A stretch of 45,402 nucleotides of DNA, taken from assembly GCF_004761975.1 (NCBI RefSeq), contig NZ_RQII01000050.1, positions 1-45,402 on the forward strand, written 5' to 3'. This document shows positions 33,029 through 41,967 of the stretch, piece after piece. This DNA is from Planococcus koreensis (GTDB lineage: Bacteria > Bacillota > Bacilli > Bacillales_A > Planococcaceae). Position 1 is the stretch's first letter. Every line of letters starts with the position of its first letter. The position numbers and the translations under genes are program-made. The notes under the pieces were generated by a model that did not search any database, was not told the origin of the DNA, and saw only the letters and a program-made list of their open reading frames with translations.

Positions 33029-34093
33029 TCAGATGTTTCCCAATTTCAGTGCAGGCGCCTGAATCTGTTCGACTAAGATGTGGGCATAATCTGTGGGGTT
33101 TTCCGCCTTCAATGAGAACACTTTCTCACTATTGCTGATCAGTTCTGTCAAGACCGCTTTCTCCTGGGCTGCTGCATGCTCGATATCCAGCTCCGGGTTA
33201 AAAAACTCATACGCAGTTAAAAATGGCGATTTTAAATAATGAAAAGCATTGCGGTTCAAATTCAGCATTTTCCGCACCGCCTCTGCATCATCTTGGATGG
33301 CGACCTCATCGACACCTCTCTCCAAGATGGCGACATGAGTGACAATTTCTTCATCAAGGATAGAACCTGTATCCACGTAATCCGTTACAGGCTTCGCCTT
33401 GGAGAAAGAGACATATTCAAGAGGCGGCAATATTTTAACTGCCTTATTTTTCATTTTCGATGCAGTGCTTTGCTCCATATTGGAATAGAACCTGAACGTA
33501 CTCGTCCAAGGCACTGAATAGATTTTTGTGCCGTCGGTGATGGCCAGGTCTTCTGCGATAAACTGAGCGCCATGGTCCATGCACGCCATCATGCTGCTCA
33601 AGGTTTTTCCAGTGCTTGGCGGCGCGAATACGGCCACAGCCGCATCACCTTTTTTAAATGCCGAACAATGAATTGGCGCGTAACCTTTTTTCAATAACAG
33701 CAATGTGGCTAAATCGGTCAGGATATAGCCGACCGAATGGAGATTCATGATTCGGTGTGTGATGAATTTATAGTAATTCGGATTAAACGTGATTTTCGGT
33801 TCTTCTGACAATAGATTTTCAGCTTTGATCCTGAGTTTCATCCGCATAGCAAAATTGCGGGTATAGTAAATTACCCCAGCCCCGGGATCGCCATTGAAAT
33901 AATGGTATTTCCCCAGTTTTTCCAAACCTTCGTCTTCATTAAAATCTTCGATTGCCAGATGCAGCTTGACTTCACATTGTTCGTAATCCTCTTGGGACGC
34001 TTCCGGCATATTGTGGCCGAACGACCATTTAAAGTCTTTGGCATTGGTTTTGATGGCCAGCAGCCCTTTTGCTGCAATATAATAATGCATCAC
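33029..34093 (-). CDS. HprK-like P-loop protein in the exopolysaccharide operon
   Basis: 354 residues. The C-terminal half resembles the nucleotide-binding core of HPr kinase/phosphorylase: VFAPPSTGKTLSSMMAC (Walker A) and GAQFIAEDLAITDGTKIYSV (Walker B-like, corresponding to the VADD segment of HprK). It lacks the N-terminal HprK domain, and I see no clear HprK C-terminal signature. The N-terminal 130 residues are not recognised. Stand-alone HprK-like proteins occur in other polysaccharide clusters with unknown targets. It lies between two paralogous GT4 genes in the operon. The start may be ATG at 34090 rather than GTG at 34093; both follow GAGGGGGAG. Kinase activity is inference. Confidence 0.7.
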   Translation of the reverse strand: MMHYYIAAKGLLAIKTNAKDFKWSFGHNMPEASQEDYEQCEVKLHLAIEDFNEDEGLEKLGKYHYFNGDPGAGVIYYTRNFAMRMKLRIKAENLLSEEPKITFNPNYYKFITHRIMNLHSVGYILTDLATLLLLKKGYAPIHCSAFKKGDAAVAVFAPPSTGKTLSSMMACMDHGAQFIAEDLAITDGTKIYSVPWTSTFRFYSNMEQSTASKMKNKAVKILPPLEYVSFSKAKPVTDYVDTGSILDEEIVTHVAILERGVDEVAIQDDAEAVRKMLNLNRNAFHYLKSPFLTAYEFFNPELDIEHAAAQEKAVLTELISNSEKVFSLKAENPTDYAHILVEQIQAPALKLGNI

Positions 34094-34130
34094 TCAAACT
34101 CCCCCTCTTATCCGCATAAAGTCTACTTTT

Positions 34131-35309
34131 TCACAATATTTGCCTTGCCGGGCGCATGCGTTCCGCGAGGCATTGTTGATAAAATCCATCCAGCTCATTC
34201 CAAATCGTGGCATTGCTGAAATTCTCCGCTGCCCAGCGCTGCCCAAATTCCCCCATTCGTGCACGCATCTCTGGAGCCAAAATAAGCAGTTCCAATTTCT
34301 CGGCAATATCTTGCTGATTTTCACAATCCACTAAAAATCCGTTTCGCCCATCGACAATGGTGTCTTTTGCCCCCGTGACATCGGAAACAATCACGGGTAC
34401 CCCGCAAAGCGCCGCTTCAATCGACACATTGCCGAATCCTTCCCGTTTCGTCAGGAAAACGAAGACGTCCATAATATGGAAAAAAGGCACTGGGTCTTTT
34501 TGAAAGCCCGTAAATGTGATACCCGGATGGCCTTCGATTTTCGATTTGGTTTCTTCATCAACAGGATCCGTAGATTCATAATTCCCTATGATCAACAGCT
34601 TCAGGTTTTCATATTTACTTGCCAATTGCTCAAAAACAGCAACAAGTTCCGTGATTCCTTTATCGTTTGTCAAACGACCGGCAAACCCGAGCACCAAATC
34701 GTCCGGACCGAAACCATATGCCGCTTTCAACTCAGCGATGTGCTGTTGTTTTTCGTTGTCCAGCCGGAAGCGTCCGACATCAAAGCCATCCCCGCTCCCT
34801 TTGCCGAGCACTGAAATTTTACGGCTGTCAGCGATTCTGAAATCGATGACTTGGTCTCGGAGGCTGTTTGAAACAGCCAGGCAATGGGTCGCTGCCCCTG
34901 CAGAAACTTTTTCAGCCGCAAGCAAAATTTTGCGCTTCAGGCCGCTGGTGGTTTCCAGCCTTAGCCCCCGCATATTGTAGACCCGAATCGGCACGCCGCA
35001 TATCAAAGCTGCAAGCGTAACAACCAGACCTGCTTTGGGAGTGCTGGCATTGACGATATCCGGCTTTTCGCTGCGCAGGATCCGGATGCATCGGATCAAT
35101 GCCCGGAAATCTTTAGCCAGCGAAATTTCCCGCTCCATGTCCAGCAGCAAAACCTGCGTTTCTTCAGTGAATTCGAATTCTTGGGCGTATTTTCCTTTCG
35201 AACTCAAGGCTTTGGCTTCGTAGCCACGGCTATTCAAATATTTCAATTGCCCTTGAAGAAAAACTAAGCTTTCCGGAATTGTCACCGCATGTATCACTTT
35301 TACCGCCAT
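34131..35309 (-). CDS. Glycosyltransferase family 4, paralogue
   Basis: 392 residues with the same GT-B plan as the gene at 31811. It begins KVIHAVTIPESLVFLQGQLK; the donor domain has LGFAGRLTNDKGITELVAVF and FLTKREGFGNVSIEAALCG, then PVIVSDVTGAKDTIVDG. The residue patterns are similar throughout to the paralogue, so the two arose by duplication and are likely to add successive sugars. It sits between the sugar transferase and the HprK-like gene, on the same strand with small gaps. Confidence 0.9.
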   Translation of the reverse strand: MAVKVIHAVTIPESLVFLQGQLKYLNSRGYEAKALSSKGKYAQEFEFTEETQVLLLDMEREISLAKDFRALIRCIRILRSEKPDIVNASTPKAGLVVTLAALICGVPIRVYNMRGLRLETTSGLKRKILLAAEKVSAGAATHCLAVSNSLRDQVIDFRIADSRKISVLGKGSGDGFDVGRFRLDNEKQQHIAELKAAYGFGPDDLVLGFAGRLTNDKGITELVAVFEQLASKYENLKLLIIGNYESTDPVDEETKSKIEGHPGITFTGFQKDPVPFFHIMDVFVFLTKREGFGNVSIEAALCGVPVIVSDVTGAKDTIVDGRNGFLVDCENQQDIAEKLELLILAPEMRARMGEFGQRWAAENFSNATIWNELDGFYQQCLAERMRPARQIL

Positions 35310-35347
35310 ATGGAATCTCTCCCTTATTTCTGCCCCAGTTCCATCCG

Positions 35348-36016
35348 TCAGTTGTCACGGGCATCCTGATTTTTCTTTTTCACTTCTGTTTGTTTGCTTT
35401 CATCCCTGAACACGCCTTCTGAGTTAAATACTTTCTGCACTGTCTGCAACAAGATATAAAAATCGAATCGCAGGCTCTGCCGTTCGATATACTCGAGATC
35501 CAGCTCGATTTTTTCATTCCAGCTCAGTGAATTCCGGCCTCTTACCTGCGCCCAGCCAGTCACTCCCGGTTTTACAAGAAGCCTTTGCATTTGATAAGGC
35601 GTGTAGCTATCCGTCTGGGAAGTGAGAGTGGGCCTTGGACCGACGAAAGACATGTCGCCTTTGACGATATTGATCAATTGCGGCAATTCATCCAAGCTCA
35701 TTTTGCGGAGGTAATAACCCACTTTCGTGATGCGGCTATCTGTTTCCAAAACGTGGATTGTGTCATCGCGCAGCGAATCATCGTCCGCCATTGTCCGGAA
35801 CTTGTAAATCAGAAAATGGACATTGTCCTTGCCTCCGCGCATTTGTGTGAAAAAGACGGGGCCTTTCGATTCTGATTTGACAAGAATTGCAATTACCAGA
35901 AATAATGGCGACAGCATCACCAGCATCAGCAGTGCAGCGATAAATTCAAAAGCCCGCTTGATAGAGCCCGTCACTTTGTTTTTCCTCTTTACCGGATCTA
36001 CCGTTCCAAGAGTCAT
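35348..36016 (-). CDS. Priming sugar transferase (undecaprenyl-phosphate sugar-1-phosphate transferase)
   Basis: 222 residues of the bacterial sugar transferase family. These enzymes start the repeat unit by moving a sugar-1-phosphate from a UDP-sugar to undecaprenyl phosphate. A single hydrophobic segment (about 24-47) is followed by the catalytic domain with FFTQMRGGKDNVHFLIYKFR, TKVGYYLRKMSLDELPQLIN, MSFVGPRPTL and KPGVTGWAQVRGRNSLSW. It is the short monotopic form, without the extra membrane domain of WcaJ-type proteins. AGGGAGG precedes ATG at 36016. It is the initiating enzyme of the operon. Confidence 0.93.
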   Translation of the reverse strand: MTLGTVDPVKRKNKVTGSIKRAFEFIAALLMLVMLSPLFLVIAILVKSESKGPVFFTQMRGGKDNVHFLIYKFRTMADDDSLRDDTIHVLETDSRITKVGYYLRKMSLDELPQLINIVKGDMSFVGPRPTLTSQTDSYTPYQMQRLLVKPGVTGWAQVRGRNSLSWNEKIELDLEYIERQSLRFDFYILLQTVQKVFNSEGVFRDESKQTEVKKKNQDARDN

Positions 36017-36028
36017 GTAAATTCCTCC

Positions 36029-37317
36029 CTATAATCTCCATAATTCAACGTTCTCAGGTTTGCCTTGCTGCTCCAAAACGCCTTTGACATCAAAAACCAT
36101 GCCGCCTTGCTTGTCCAGCAGCGGCTGGATCAGCTTCCAGCCTGCTTCTTTGTATTGTTTATGAGGCATGGCCAATATAACGGCAGATGCCGGCAGCAGT
36201 TCATGTTCCGGCGTCAGCATGACGCCATATTTCCGGTCTGCGTCTTGGGGATCCGCACAGCAATCGGACGTCTGGACTTCAAAACCGTAATCGTGCAATT
36301 CTTCAATAACATCAATGATCTTTGAATTCCGCAGGTCTTGGACATCTTCCTTATAGGTGATTCCGAGAACAGTGACGCGCGTGCCGCGGGAAGGCAGATT
36401 GCGCTGGATCAACCGTTTGGCTACGGTCCGGGCGATATAATGCCCCATCCCGTCGTTCACTTTTCGGCCGGCAAGAATGATTTCCGGCTCATAGCCCGCT
36501 GCACGGGCTTTATGGGCCAAATAATGCGAATCAATTCCGAGCCTCGGCCCGCCCGCGAGCCCTGGCGTAAATTTCAAAAGCTTTTTTTGGTGCCAGCCGT
36601 TTCCAACACAGCGCCTGTATCGATTCCCAGATGATTGAATATCAAGGAAAATTCATTGATCAAGGCGATATTGACGTCTTGCTGGGTGTTTTCAATGACT
36701 TTCGCAGTCTCAGCCACACGGATTGACTTTGCTTTGAAAATACCGGCATCCATAACGCTGCCGTAGATTTCTGCAACGTAATCGAGGACCGCTTCGTTTT
36801 GGCCGGCTACCACTTTCTTGATCTTGGTGATGGGAAGCTTCCGTTCTCCAGGGTTAAAGCGTTCAGGGGAATAGCCGACAAAAAACTCAACGCCGCTTTC
36901 CAGGCTGGAATACTCCTCCAGCTTGGGGATGCATTCTTCTTCAGTGGCTCCTGGGTAAACTGTCGATTCAAAGACGATGACAGCCCCTTTTTTCATGTAT
37001 CTTCCAACAATGCTGCAAGCTTCAAGCAATTGGCTTAAGTCTGGTTGGTCCGCTGAGTCGATCGGCGTAGCGACAGCGATCATGATAAAGCCGGCGGCAG
37101 TCAAAGAGGATGGGTCAGAAGTGAAATCAATGCCGGACTCCGCAAGCTGCTGCGCGTTAACTTGACCCGTTTTGTCCTTTCCTTCAAGCAGCTGGTTGAT
37201 GCGGATTCTATTGCTGTCGTAGCCGATCACACTGTATTTCTTGGCGAAAGCCATTGCCAAGGGCAATCCAACATGCCCGAGGCCCACAACTGCAATAGTC
37301 AATTTATCGTTCATCAT
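36029..37317 (-). pseudogene. Nucleotide-sugar 6-dehydrogenase, frameshifted and missing its catalytic Cys
   Basis: The family makes UDP-uronic acids from UDP-sugars. The N-terminal part (37317-36574) has the NAD-binding [41 protein letters not shown] and [20 protein letters not shown]. The C-terminal part (36577-36029) begins with KFTPGLAGG and has YEPEIILAGRKVNDGMG and VLGITYKEDVQDLRNS. The break lies in seven consecutive A residues (36582-36588, read on the minus strand); one more A would join the frames as [12 protein letters not shown], the family's usual spacing. The active-site motif, usually GGHCIGVDPYYL, reads GGPRLGIDSHYL, so the catalytic Cys is Arg. The gene is probably inactive. 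Its start overlaps the upstream polymerase stop codon by 4 bp. Confidence 0.88.
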
Positions 37318-38594
37318 GCCGCTTTCTCCCCTTCAGACTTCCGGAAACGGCTGCCGGCTATTTTCAGCAATTGTTTGCTGTTGGCAATAGCAAAGGTGAT
37401 CAGCAGCAATGGAATGATTTTATTGCGATGGCGCATGGCCGTTCCCGCACTCTGGGTCCCGTATGAATAAACCAGAACGGTGATGCCGAGGAACAGCAGG
37501 ATGAATATTTTATTGCGCAGCGGCATATCGCTTTTGAATAGACCGTAAATCGTTGCTCCCACCAGGAAAACGTAAATCGATGAATCGAACATGAAGCTCG
37601 CTATATCGCCAAAGCCCCGCCAATCCAGCGGAATCGGTGAGAACATGAAGTAAAACATTTTAAGCGGCGCTACCAGCAAAGCCACGATGCCCGTCAAGCC
37701 GTTCAAACTGGACAAGTACATCGATCCTCCACGCCCTGAAATTTCCAGAGCAGAAACTGCTGTTCCTTCAGGCCCCATGAATTTACTGAGGAAAAGTTCC
37801 GAATTCTGGATCATGATCGCGGCCATGACGACCAGCAGCATGAGGAAGAGTGCATTTTGCGTAACCTTTTTCGATCCGCTCGTGCTAAGGAACATGAATG
37901 CCAGAACGTAGGCGATAACAAAACCGATCATGCCGGAATGGAACATCATCGATCCTAGTGCCAACAAAACCGCCATGATGAAGTTCGGGAATGTACCATC
38001 GGCGAACCAGCGTACGAAATGATAAAGCGAAACTGTGATCAGGAAAATGATGATGGACTCACGCAGCAGGATGCTGGACATGAATATGCTGTTCGGCATA
38101 ACTGTGAAAATCAGCAGCGCGATGAAAATCAATTTTTTGTCGATTTCAAGATGGATCAAAGCTTTCATCAAGTAGACAGCCGCGAAGACCCAAAATGCCA
38201 CGTTGAGGAATTGAGCAAAGGGCCTTTGGTCACCGACCATGTAATAGATGGCTGATAAGAAAGGAACGTAATTGGTTGCACCGTCTTCCAGCGGGAACAT
38301 GCCATTCGCGATCAGCAACGAGATTTCATGGAAATATTCCGTGTCAGTTCCACTGGAGAAGATTTGGATTGAAGGTACATATAAATCGATGAACAGCACC
38401 AGCACCCTGATGACAAAACCTGCAAAGATCAGCATCAGCCATTCTTTTTCAAGCGTCCGGTACAAATACAGCGAAATCGCCGCGATGCTGGCAAACAGCA
38501 TCATCATGCCGTAGCCAGGACCAAGAACGATATAGTCTTTGAGCAAAAAAGTGATTAACACTTCTAAAATGAAAAAAGCTAACACGAAGAGCAT
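37314..38594 (-). CDS. Multi-pass membrane protein, probable polysaccharide polymerase (Wzy-like)
   Basis: 426 residues with about ten or more membrane spans and few recognisable motifs, which is typical of Wzy-type polymerases. Segments in the middle include [40 protein letters not shown] and [17 protein letters not shown]. The C-terminus is cytoplasmic and basic. Wzy enzymes polymerise lipid-linked repeat units outside the membrane. The position between the flippase and the dehydrogenase genes supports the call, as does the lack of any other polymerase in the operon. An alternative is a membrane glycosyltransferase. AGGGGGT precedes ATG at 38594. Confidence 0.7.
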   Translation of the reverse strand: MLFVLAFFILEVLITFLLKDYIVLGPGYGMMMLFASIAAISLYLYRTLEKEWLMLIFAGFVIRVLVLFIDLYVPSIQIFSSGTDTEYFHEISLLIANGMFPLEDGATNYVPFLSAIYYMVGDQRPFAQFLNVAFWVFAAVYLMKALIHLEIDKKLIFIALLIFTVMPNSIFMSSILLRESIIIFLITVSLYHFVRWFADGTFPNFIMAVLLALGSMMFHSGMIGFVIAYVLAFMFLSTSGSKKVTQNALFLMLLVVMAAIMIQNSELFLSKFMGPEGTAVSALEISGRGGSMYLSSLNGLTGIVALLVAPLKMFYFMFSPIPLDWRGFGDIASFMFDSSIYVFLVGATIYGLFKSDMPLRNKIFILLFLGITVLVYSYGTQSAGTAMRHRNKIIPLLLITFAIANSKQLLKIAGSRFRKSEGEKAA

Positions 38595-38645
38595 GATTCA
38601 AGCACCCCCTGGAATATTCTTGCCTATTTTTGTTTTAATAAATCC

Positions 38646-40160
38646 CTAACGCTTCGCTAACGCCGCTAACCTCGCTTTGTAATAGGCGAGATCACTGAGC
38701 TGAAGCAGCCAAAGCATCAGCCCGTAGACCAAAGCACCGGAAATGATGCCTCCCGCTAGCGCCAGCAGTTCTGTCTGCGGACTATCGAGATACGTGAACA
38801 CGCTTTTTGCAGCGACTCCCATGACCGCTGCTGCGAAAACGGCTTTCGATATGTCCAACAAGATTTTCTTCGTATTCATCGAGCCGACTTTCCGAACCAA
38901 TGAAATGTACAGAACGGCGGTTGTCGCCAATGCCGAAATGCTGGTCGCGAGCGCCAAGCCATTGATGCCCATGAACCGCGACAACACAATGTTCAATACG
39001 ACATTCATGAACATCGCTCCGACCGCACTGATCATCGGTGTCTTGGAATCTTCCAGTGAGTAAAAGACTTTCGCCAGTACTTCCCTCAGGCCGAAGCCCA
39101 ACATGCCGATCGTGTAGAAGAAGAGCGCGCCGGATGTCATCACAACTGCATCGTCTGTAAATGCGCCGCGTCCGAACAACATCTCCGTCACTTGTTCGGA
39201 GAAAATCATCAATCCCACAGTCGCTGGAATGACGAGCAGCGCGACCGTTGTAACGATTTTTCCGACAATATCTTTTAAATGAGCGATATTGTTATTTACT
39301 GCCAATTTGGAAATCTTAGGGAACATTACAGTGACAATCGCCGTCACAAAAATTGCTTGTATGAAGAAAACAATCCGGTGGGAATAAGTCAGTGCAGAAA
39401 TGCCCCCTTCGGAAATCTGAGAAGCCAATGTCTTATCTACTAAAACATTGATCTGATCCGCAGAAACTCCGACAATCACCGGAATAGCCAGCAGCAGCAT
39501 CTTTTGGATATTCTTCTCCATTGGAGCCGCTGTCAGTTTGTGCCGGTATCCTGTTTTACGGATTGACGGCAAGAGGAAGAGGAGTTGCACCACTACCGCG
39601 ACCACTGATCCGATCGACAGCAGATAGAAGTTCACTTCAAAGCTGAGGTAGATGAAGAAGATGATCAGCAGATTCAATGGCAGCCCGCTGAGCACAGTTG
39701 CCAGAAAGCGTCTGTTCACTTCCAAGTAACTATTGAAGATATAAACGAGTGCGGTAAAATAAATGCTGAAAGCGGAAATTCTCGTGAAATCCGAAGCGAT
39801 CTTAAGCGTTTCCCCTTCAAAGCCGCTGGCAAAGATTTTCACGATTTGTACTGGAAAGAGCTGCATCGCAATCACCAGAACGGTGGACAGCAAAAGGACG
39901 ATATTCGTTAAGTTGGCTGTGAAGCGCTGTGCGTATTCCGGCCCCTCATTTTCGTTGATCTTAGTGAAAATAGGTATGAAGCTTGCTGCTATCCCCATGC
40001 CGACAAAGGAAAAAAGAACGGAAGGTATGGTCTGGGATATCAAGTAAGCATCAGTCAGCCCGTCTGCACCATAAAAATACGAAAGGGAAATGTCCCTTGA
40101 AAAGCCAAGCACTTTCGTCGCTATGATTACAGCCATTAGTGCAATGACGGTTTTCTCCAT
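38646..40160 (-). CDS. MurJ/MVF-family lipid-linked oligosaccharide flippase
   Basis: A 504-residue integral membrane protein of the MOP superfamily, MurJ branch, with about 14 membrane spans. Supporting segments: VLGFSRDISLSYFYGADGLT, DAYLISQTIPSVLFSFVGMG, IAASFIPIFTKINENEG, VSADQINVLVDKTLASQI, FGRGAFTDDAV and MLGFGLREVLAKVFYSLEDS. MurJ proper flips lipid II; copies in polysaccharide operons probably carry repeat units, as Wzx does. ATG at 40160 is chosen because AGGGAG lies 7 bases upstream; the open frame to 40208 lacks a signal. It is the first gene of the leftward operon reaching 31811. Confidence 0.88.
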   Translation of the reverse strand: MEKTVIALMAVIIATKVLGFSRDISLSYFYGADGLTDAYLISQTIPSVLFSFVGMGIAASFIPIFTKINENEGPEYAQRFTANLTNIVLLLSTVLVIAMQLFPVQIVKIFASGFEGETLKIASDFTRISAFSIYFTALVYIFNSYLEVNRRFLATVLSGLPLNLLIIFFIYLSFEVNFYLLSIGSVVAVVVQLLFLLPSIRKTGYRHKLTAAPMEKNIQKMLLLAIPVIVGVSADQINVLVDKTLASQISEGGISALTYSHRIVFFIQAIFVTAIVTVMFPKISKLAVNNNIAHLKDIVGKIVTTVALLVIPATVGLMIFSEQVTEMLFGRGAFTDDAVVMTSGALFFYTIGMLGFGLREVLAKVFYSLEDSKTPMISAVGAMFMNVVLNIVLSRFMGINGLALATSISALATTAVLYISLVRKVGSMNTKKILLDISKAVFAAAVMGVAAKSVFTYLDSPQTELLALAGGIISGALVYGLMLWLLQLSDLAYYKARLAALAKR

Positions 40161-40578
40161 GATTTTCTCCCTCGCTTGCTTGTGTATTCTGTCATGCTTA
40201 CTATCCATCTGTATCTGCGGCGTAACATATGACTATCTCCCCTCTTCCGCCACTATTATTGAGCTTTATACTAAAGCGCTTAGGTTAAAAGTAGGTTAAA
40301 CTGATTTAATATTTAAAATACTTGGAAATTATTGAGTGATTAGCGCTAGATTTTATATGGAGCGGCGAGTTCACCATGAATGCCGCAATAGAAAACTTGC
40401 ATTTAGATGCCGTTCGGACCGCTCTGTGCAAGGCATTGGCAATGTACCGAAAAGTAACAGCTGTCTCTTAGCTTTGCCTTGCTTCTTGCCGCGGCAGCCC
40501 TCAGAAATGAATAATTTTTTCAACCATCTTAAAATCAAATGATCGAGTGTAGTTCCTTCTTGATGTTTTTGGTCACAC
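40161..40578. other. Intergenic region upstream of the exopolysaccharide operon
   Basis: It should carry the operon promoter on the minus strand, but I cannot pick boxes with confidence. It is AT-rich from 40240 to 40340. A denser stretch from about 40350 to 40560 has short open frames on both strands (a 74-codon minus frame at 40371-40595, a 68-codon plus frame at 40336-40542), without ribosome binding sites or recognisable protein sequence. It could be the remains of a decayed gene. Confidence 0.4.
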
Positions 40579-40628
40579 AAAAAAGCAGCCCCCAAAACGC
40601 TATGCTTACTGGCGTTTTGGGGGCTGCC
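40579..40628 (-). terminator. Strong intrinsic terminator of the first FemAB-like gene
   Basis: A 16-bp perfect stem, GCAGCCCCCAAAACGC/GCGTTTTGGGGGCTGC (40585-40600 and 40612-40627), followed by a T-run on the minus strand. Confidence 0.92.
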
Positions 40629-40652
40629 CCTATTGTTTTTGTATGATTCAAT

Positions 40653-41660
40653 TCAGACGTTCTCTGTTTCTTTCAACGGCCTTGCCCTGTAAGCTGGGAA
40701 ATATTCCAGATCCGCCTCCACATCCACAGCTTCGCATAATTCTTTGTATATTTCTGGATGCCATATTTTTTTGCCGATATAAAATTTAAAGCCCGTATTC
40801 TTCCCGAATTGTTTTTTGAAGAGATAAAGCTTGTCATCCAGGCTATTGGTCCGTCCCCCGCCGTCATGGATCAGATCGACACCGTTTTCTTTGCCCCAAA
40901 CAACCAGTGCGTATTGGAGAATGTATGCCGGGGACAAGTGGCGAAAATCATTGAGTGTTCCAGAAAGATGGGTATGGATCATGTTGTCGTAGACAAAATT
41001 CAAGCCCATTCCGATAGTCTGCCCTTCATATACAGCTTCCACCAACAGCATATTTTCGCCAAAATAATCAATGAGCCTTTCGAAATAGACATCATCGAAA
41101 TAATAATACGTGTCCGCTTGATTGCGGGCCATTGTTTCATGGTAAATATCTTTGAACTCTTTGAAATCATCCGGACCCATAATTACATTGAACTCCACTC
41201 CGGCTTCCAGGGCTTTCCTGATATTCTTGCGCGTTGATTTGGAAAATTCCTTTTGCACCGGATCGTCATATTCTTTCAAATTGGTGCCTACAGTATTGCG
41301 GATATAAACCACATCGTAGCAAGTTTCGAAATCTTGCGCGTTGTTGTTGACCGGCTGGAAACGGATGAATTCGCTGACAATATCATGCTCTTCACAATAT
41401 TGCTGAAAAGCTTCCCTGAATTCCTCCACCAATATTTTCTTATCGTCCTGGCTGCATTCCTCAATCAACGGACCGCCATAGCCATAAGGCGTTACAATAT
41501 CATAATAAGTCCTGCCGTTCAGTTTTATAGGGATCTCACGTTTAATGAACATGTGCCGTATAGTTCCGAGTGGATGATGGAACTGGTATACTTCGCATGT
41601 TCCGTTTTCAATCTCCTCGTACAACCGCCCATAATTTTCATCAAAGTATAAATCTCTCAA
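40653..41660 (-). CDS. FemAB/GNAT-type acyl or aminoacyl transferase, paralogue 1
   Basis: 335 residues of the Fem-like GNAT family (Acetyltransf_6 type), related to enzymes that add amino acids to lipid II, though members near polysaccharide genes may acylate sugars. Motifs: HPLGTIRHMFIKREIP, YGYGGPLIEECSQDD, EFIRFQPVNNNAQDFE, EFSKSTRKNIRKALEAGVEF and HLSGTLNDFRHLSPAYILQY. TTG at 41660 is chosen: GGAG lies 7 bases upstream and the product then starts MRDLYFDENYG, aligning with MKDIYFDDRYG of the paralogue and giving the same length (335). The upstream ATG at 41678 lacks a ribosome binding site. The exact substrate is unknown. Confidence 0.83.
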   Translation of the reverse strand: MRDLYFDENYGRLYEEIENGTCEVYQFHHPLGTIRHMFIKREIPIKLNGRTYYDIVTPYGYGGPLIEECSQDDKKILVEEFREAFQQYCEEHDIVSEFIRFQPVNNNAQDFETCYDVVYIRNTVGTNLKEYDDPVQKEFSKSTRKNIRKALEAGVEFNVIMGPDDFKEFKDIYHETMARNQADTYYYFDDVYFERLIDYFGENMLLVEAVYEGQTIGMGLNFVYDNMIHTHLSGTLNDFRHLSPAYILQYALVVWGKENGVDLIHDGGGRTNSLDDKLYLFKKQFGKNTGFKFYIGKKIWHPEIYKELCEAVDVEADLEYFPAYRARPLKETENV

Positions 41661-41925
41661 ATTCTCAACTCCATTCATGTAATAAATTCGCTTGAATATT
41701 TGCCTGATTTGCTGACTCTTCAGAAACTTGTTGGATAATTCACTATAAAATACAATATATGTATTATTAGAATTATCAGATTATATACAAATCAATTATA
41801 CATCGCTTGCGACAAAAGTTCTAGGGATAATCGAGAAAACGTGGGATTTTATTAAATTTGTGTCTGAAAAATTCCAGTTGCCCATTAATGTTTAAATTTT
41901 CCTCTCCAAAAAAGTCCGGGTTATA

Positions 41926-41966
41926 GAAAAGCCCGCACAGCATAATTCCACTGTGCGGGCTTTTTC
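41926..41966 (-). terminator. Intrinsic terminator of the second FemAB-like gene
   Basis: GAAAAGCCCGCACAG pairs with CTGTGCGGGCTTTTTC (41926-41940 and 41951-41966), with a T-run on the minus strand. It separates the two paralogues, so the downstream gene (40653) must have its own promoter in the AT-rich gap 41661-41925. Confidence 0.9.
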
Positions 41967-41967
41967 G

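Noticed and set aside
36574..36595. Programmed -1 ribosomal frameshift at the A7 run of the dehydrogenase
   Set aside because: In the zero frame the codons are ACC AAA AAA AGC, so a -1 slip would put the P-site tRNA on CAA, a poor match. The enzyme also lacks its catalytic Cys, so preserved function is doubtful. Transcriptional slippage remains possible.
40371..40595. 74-codon minus-strand open frame upstream of the FemAB-like terminator
   Set aside because: It overlaps a strong terminator stem, has no recognisable protein sequence and no ribosome binding site. Decayed gene remnants cannot be excluded.
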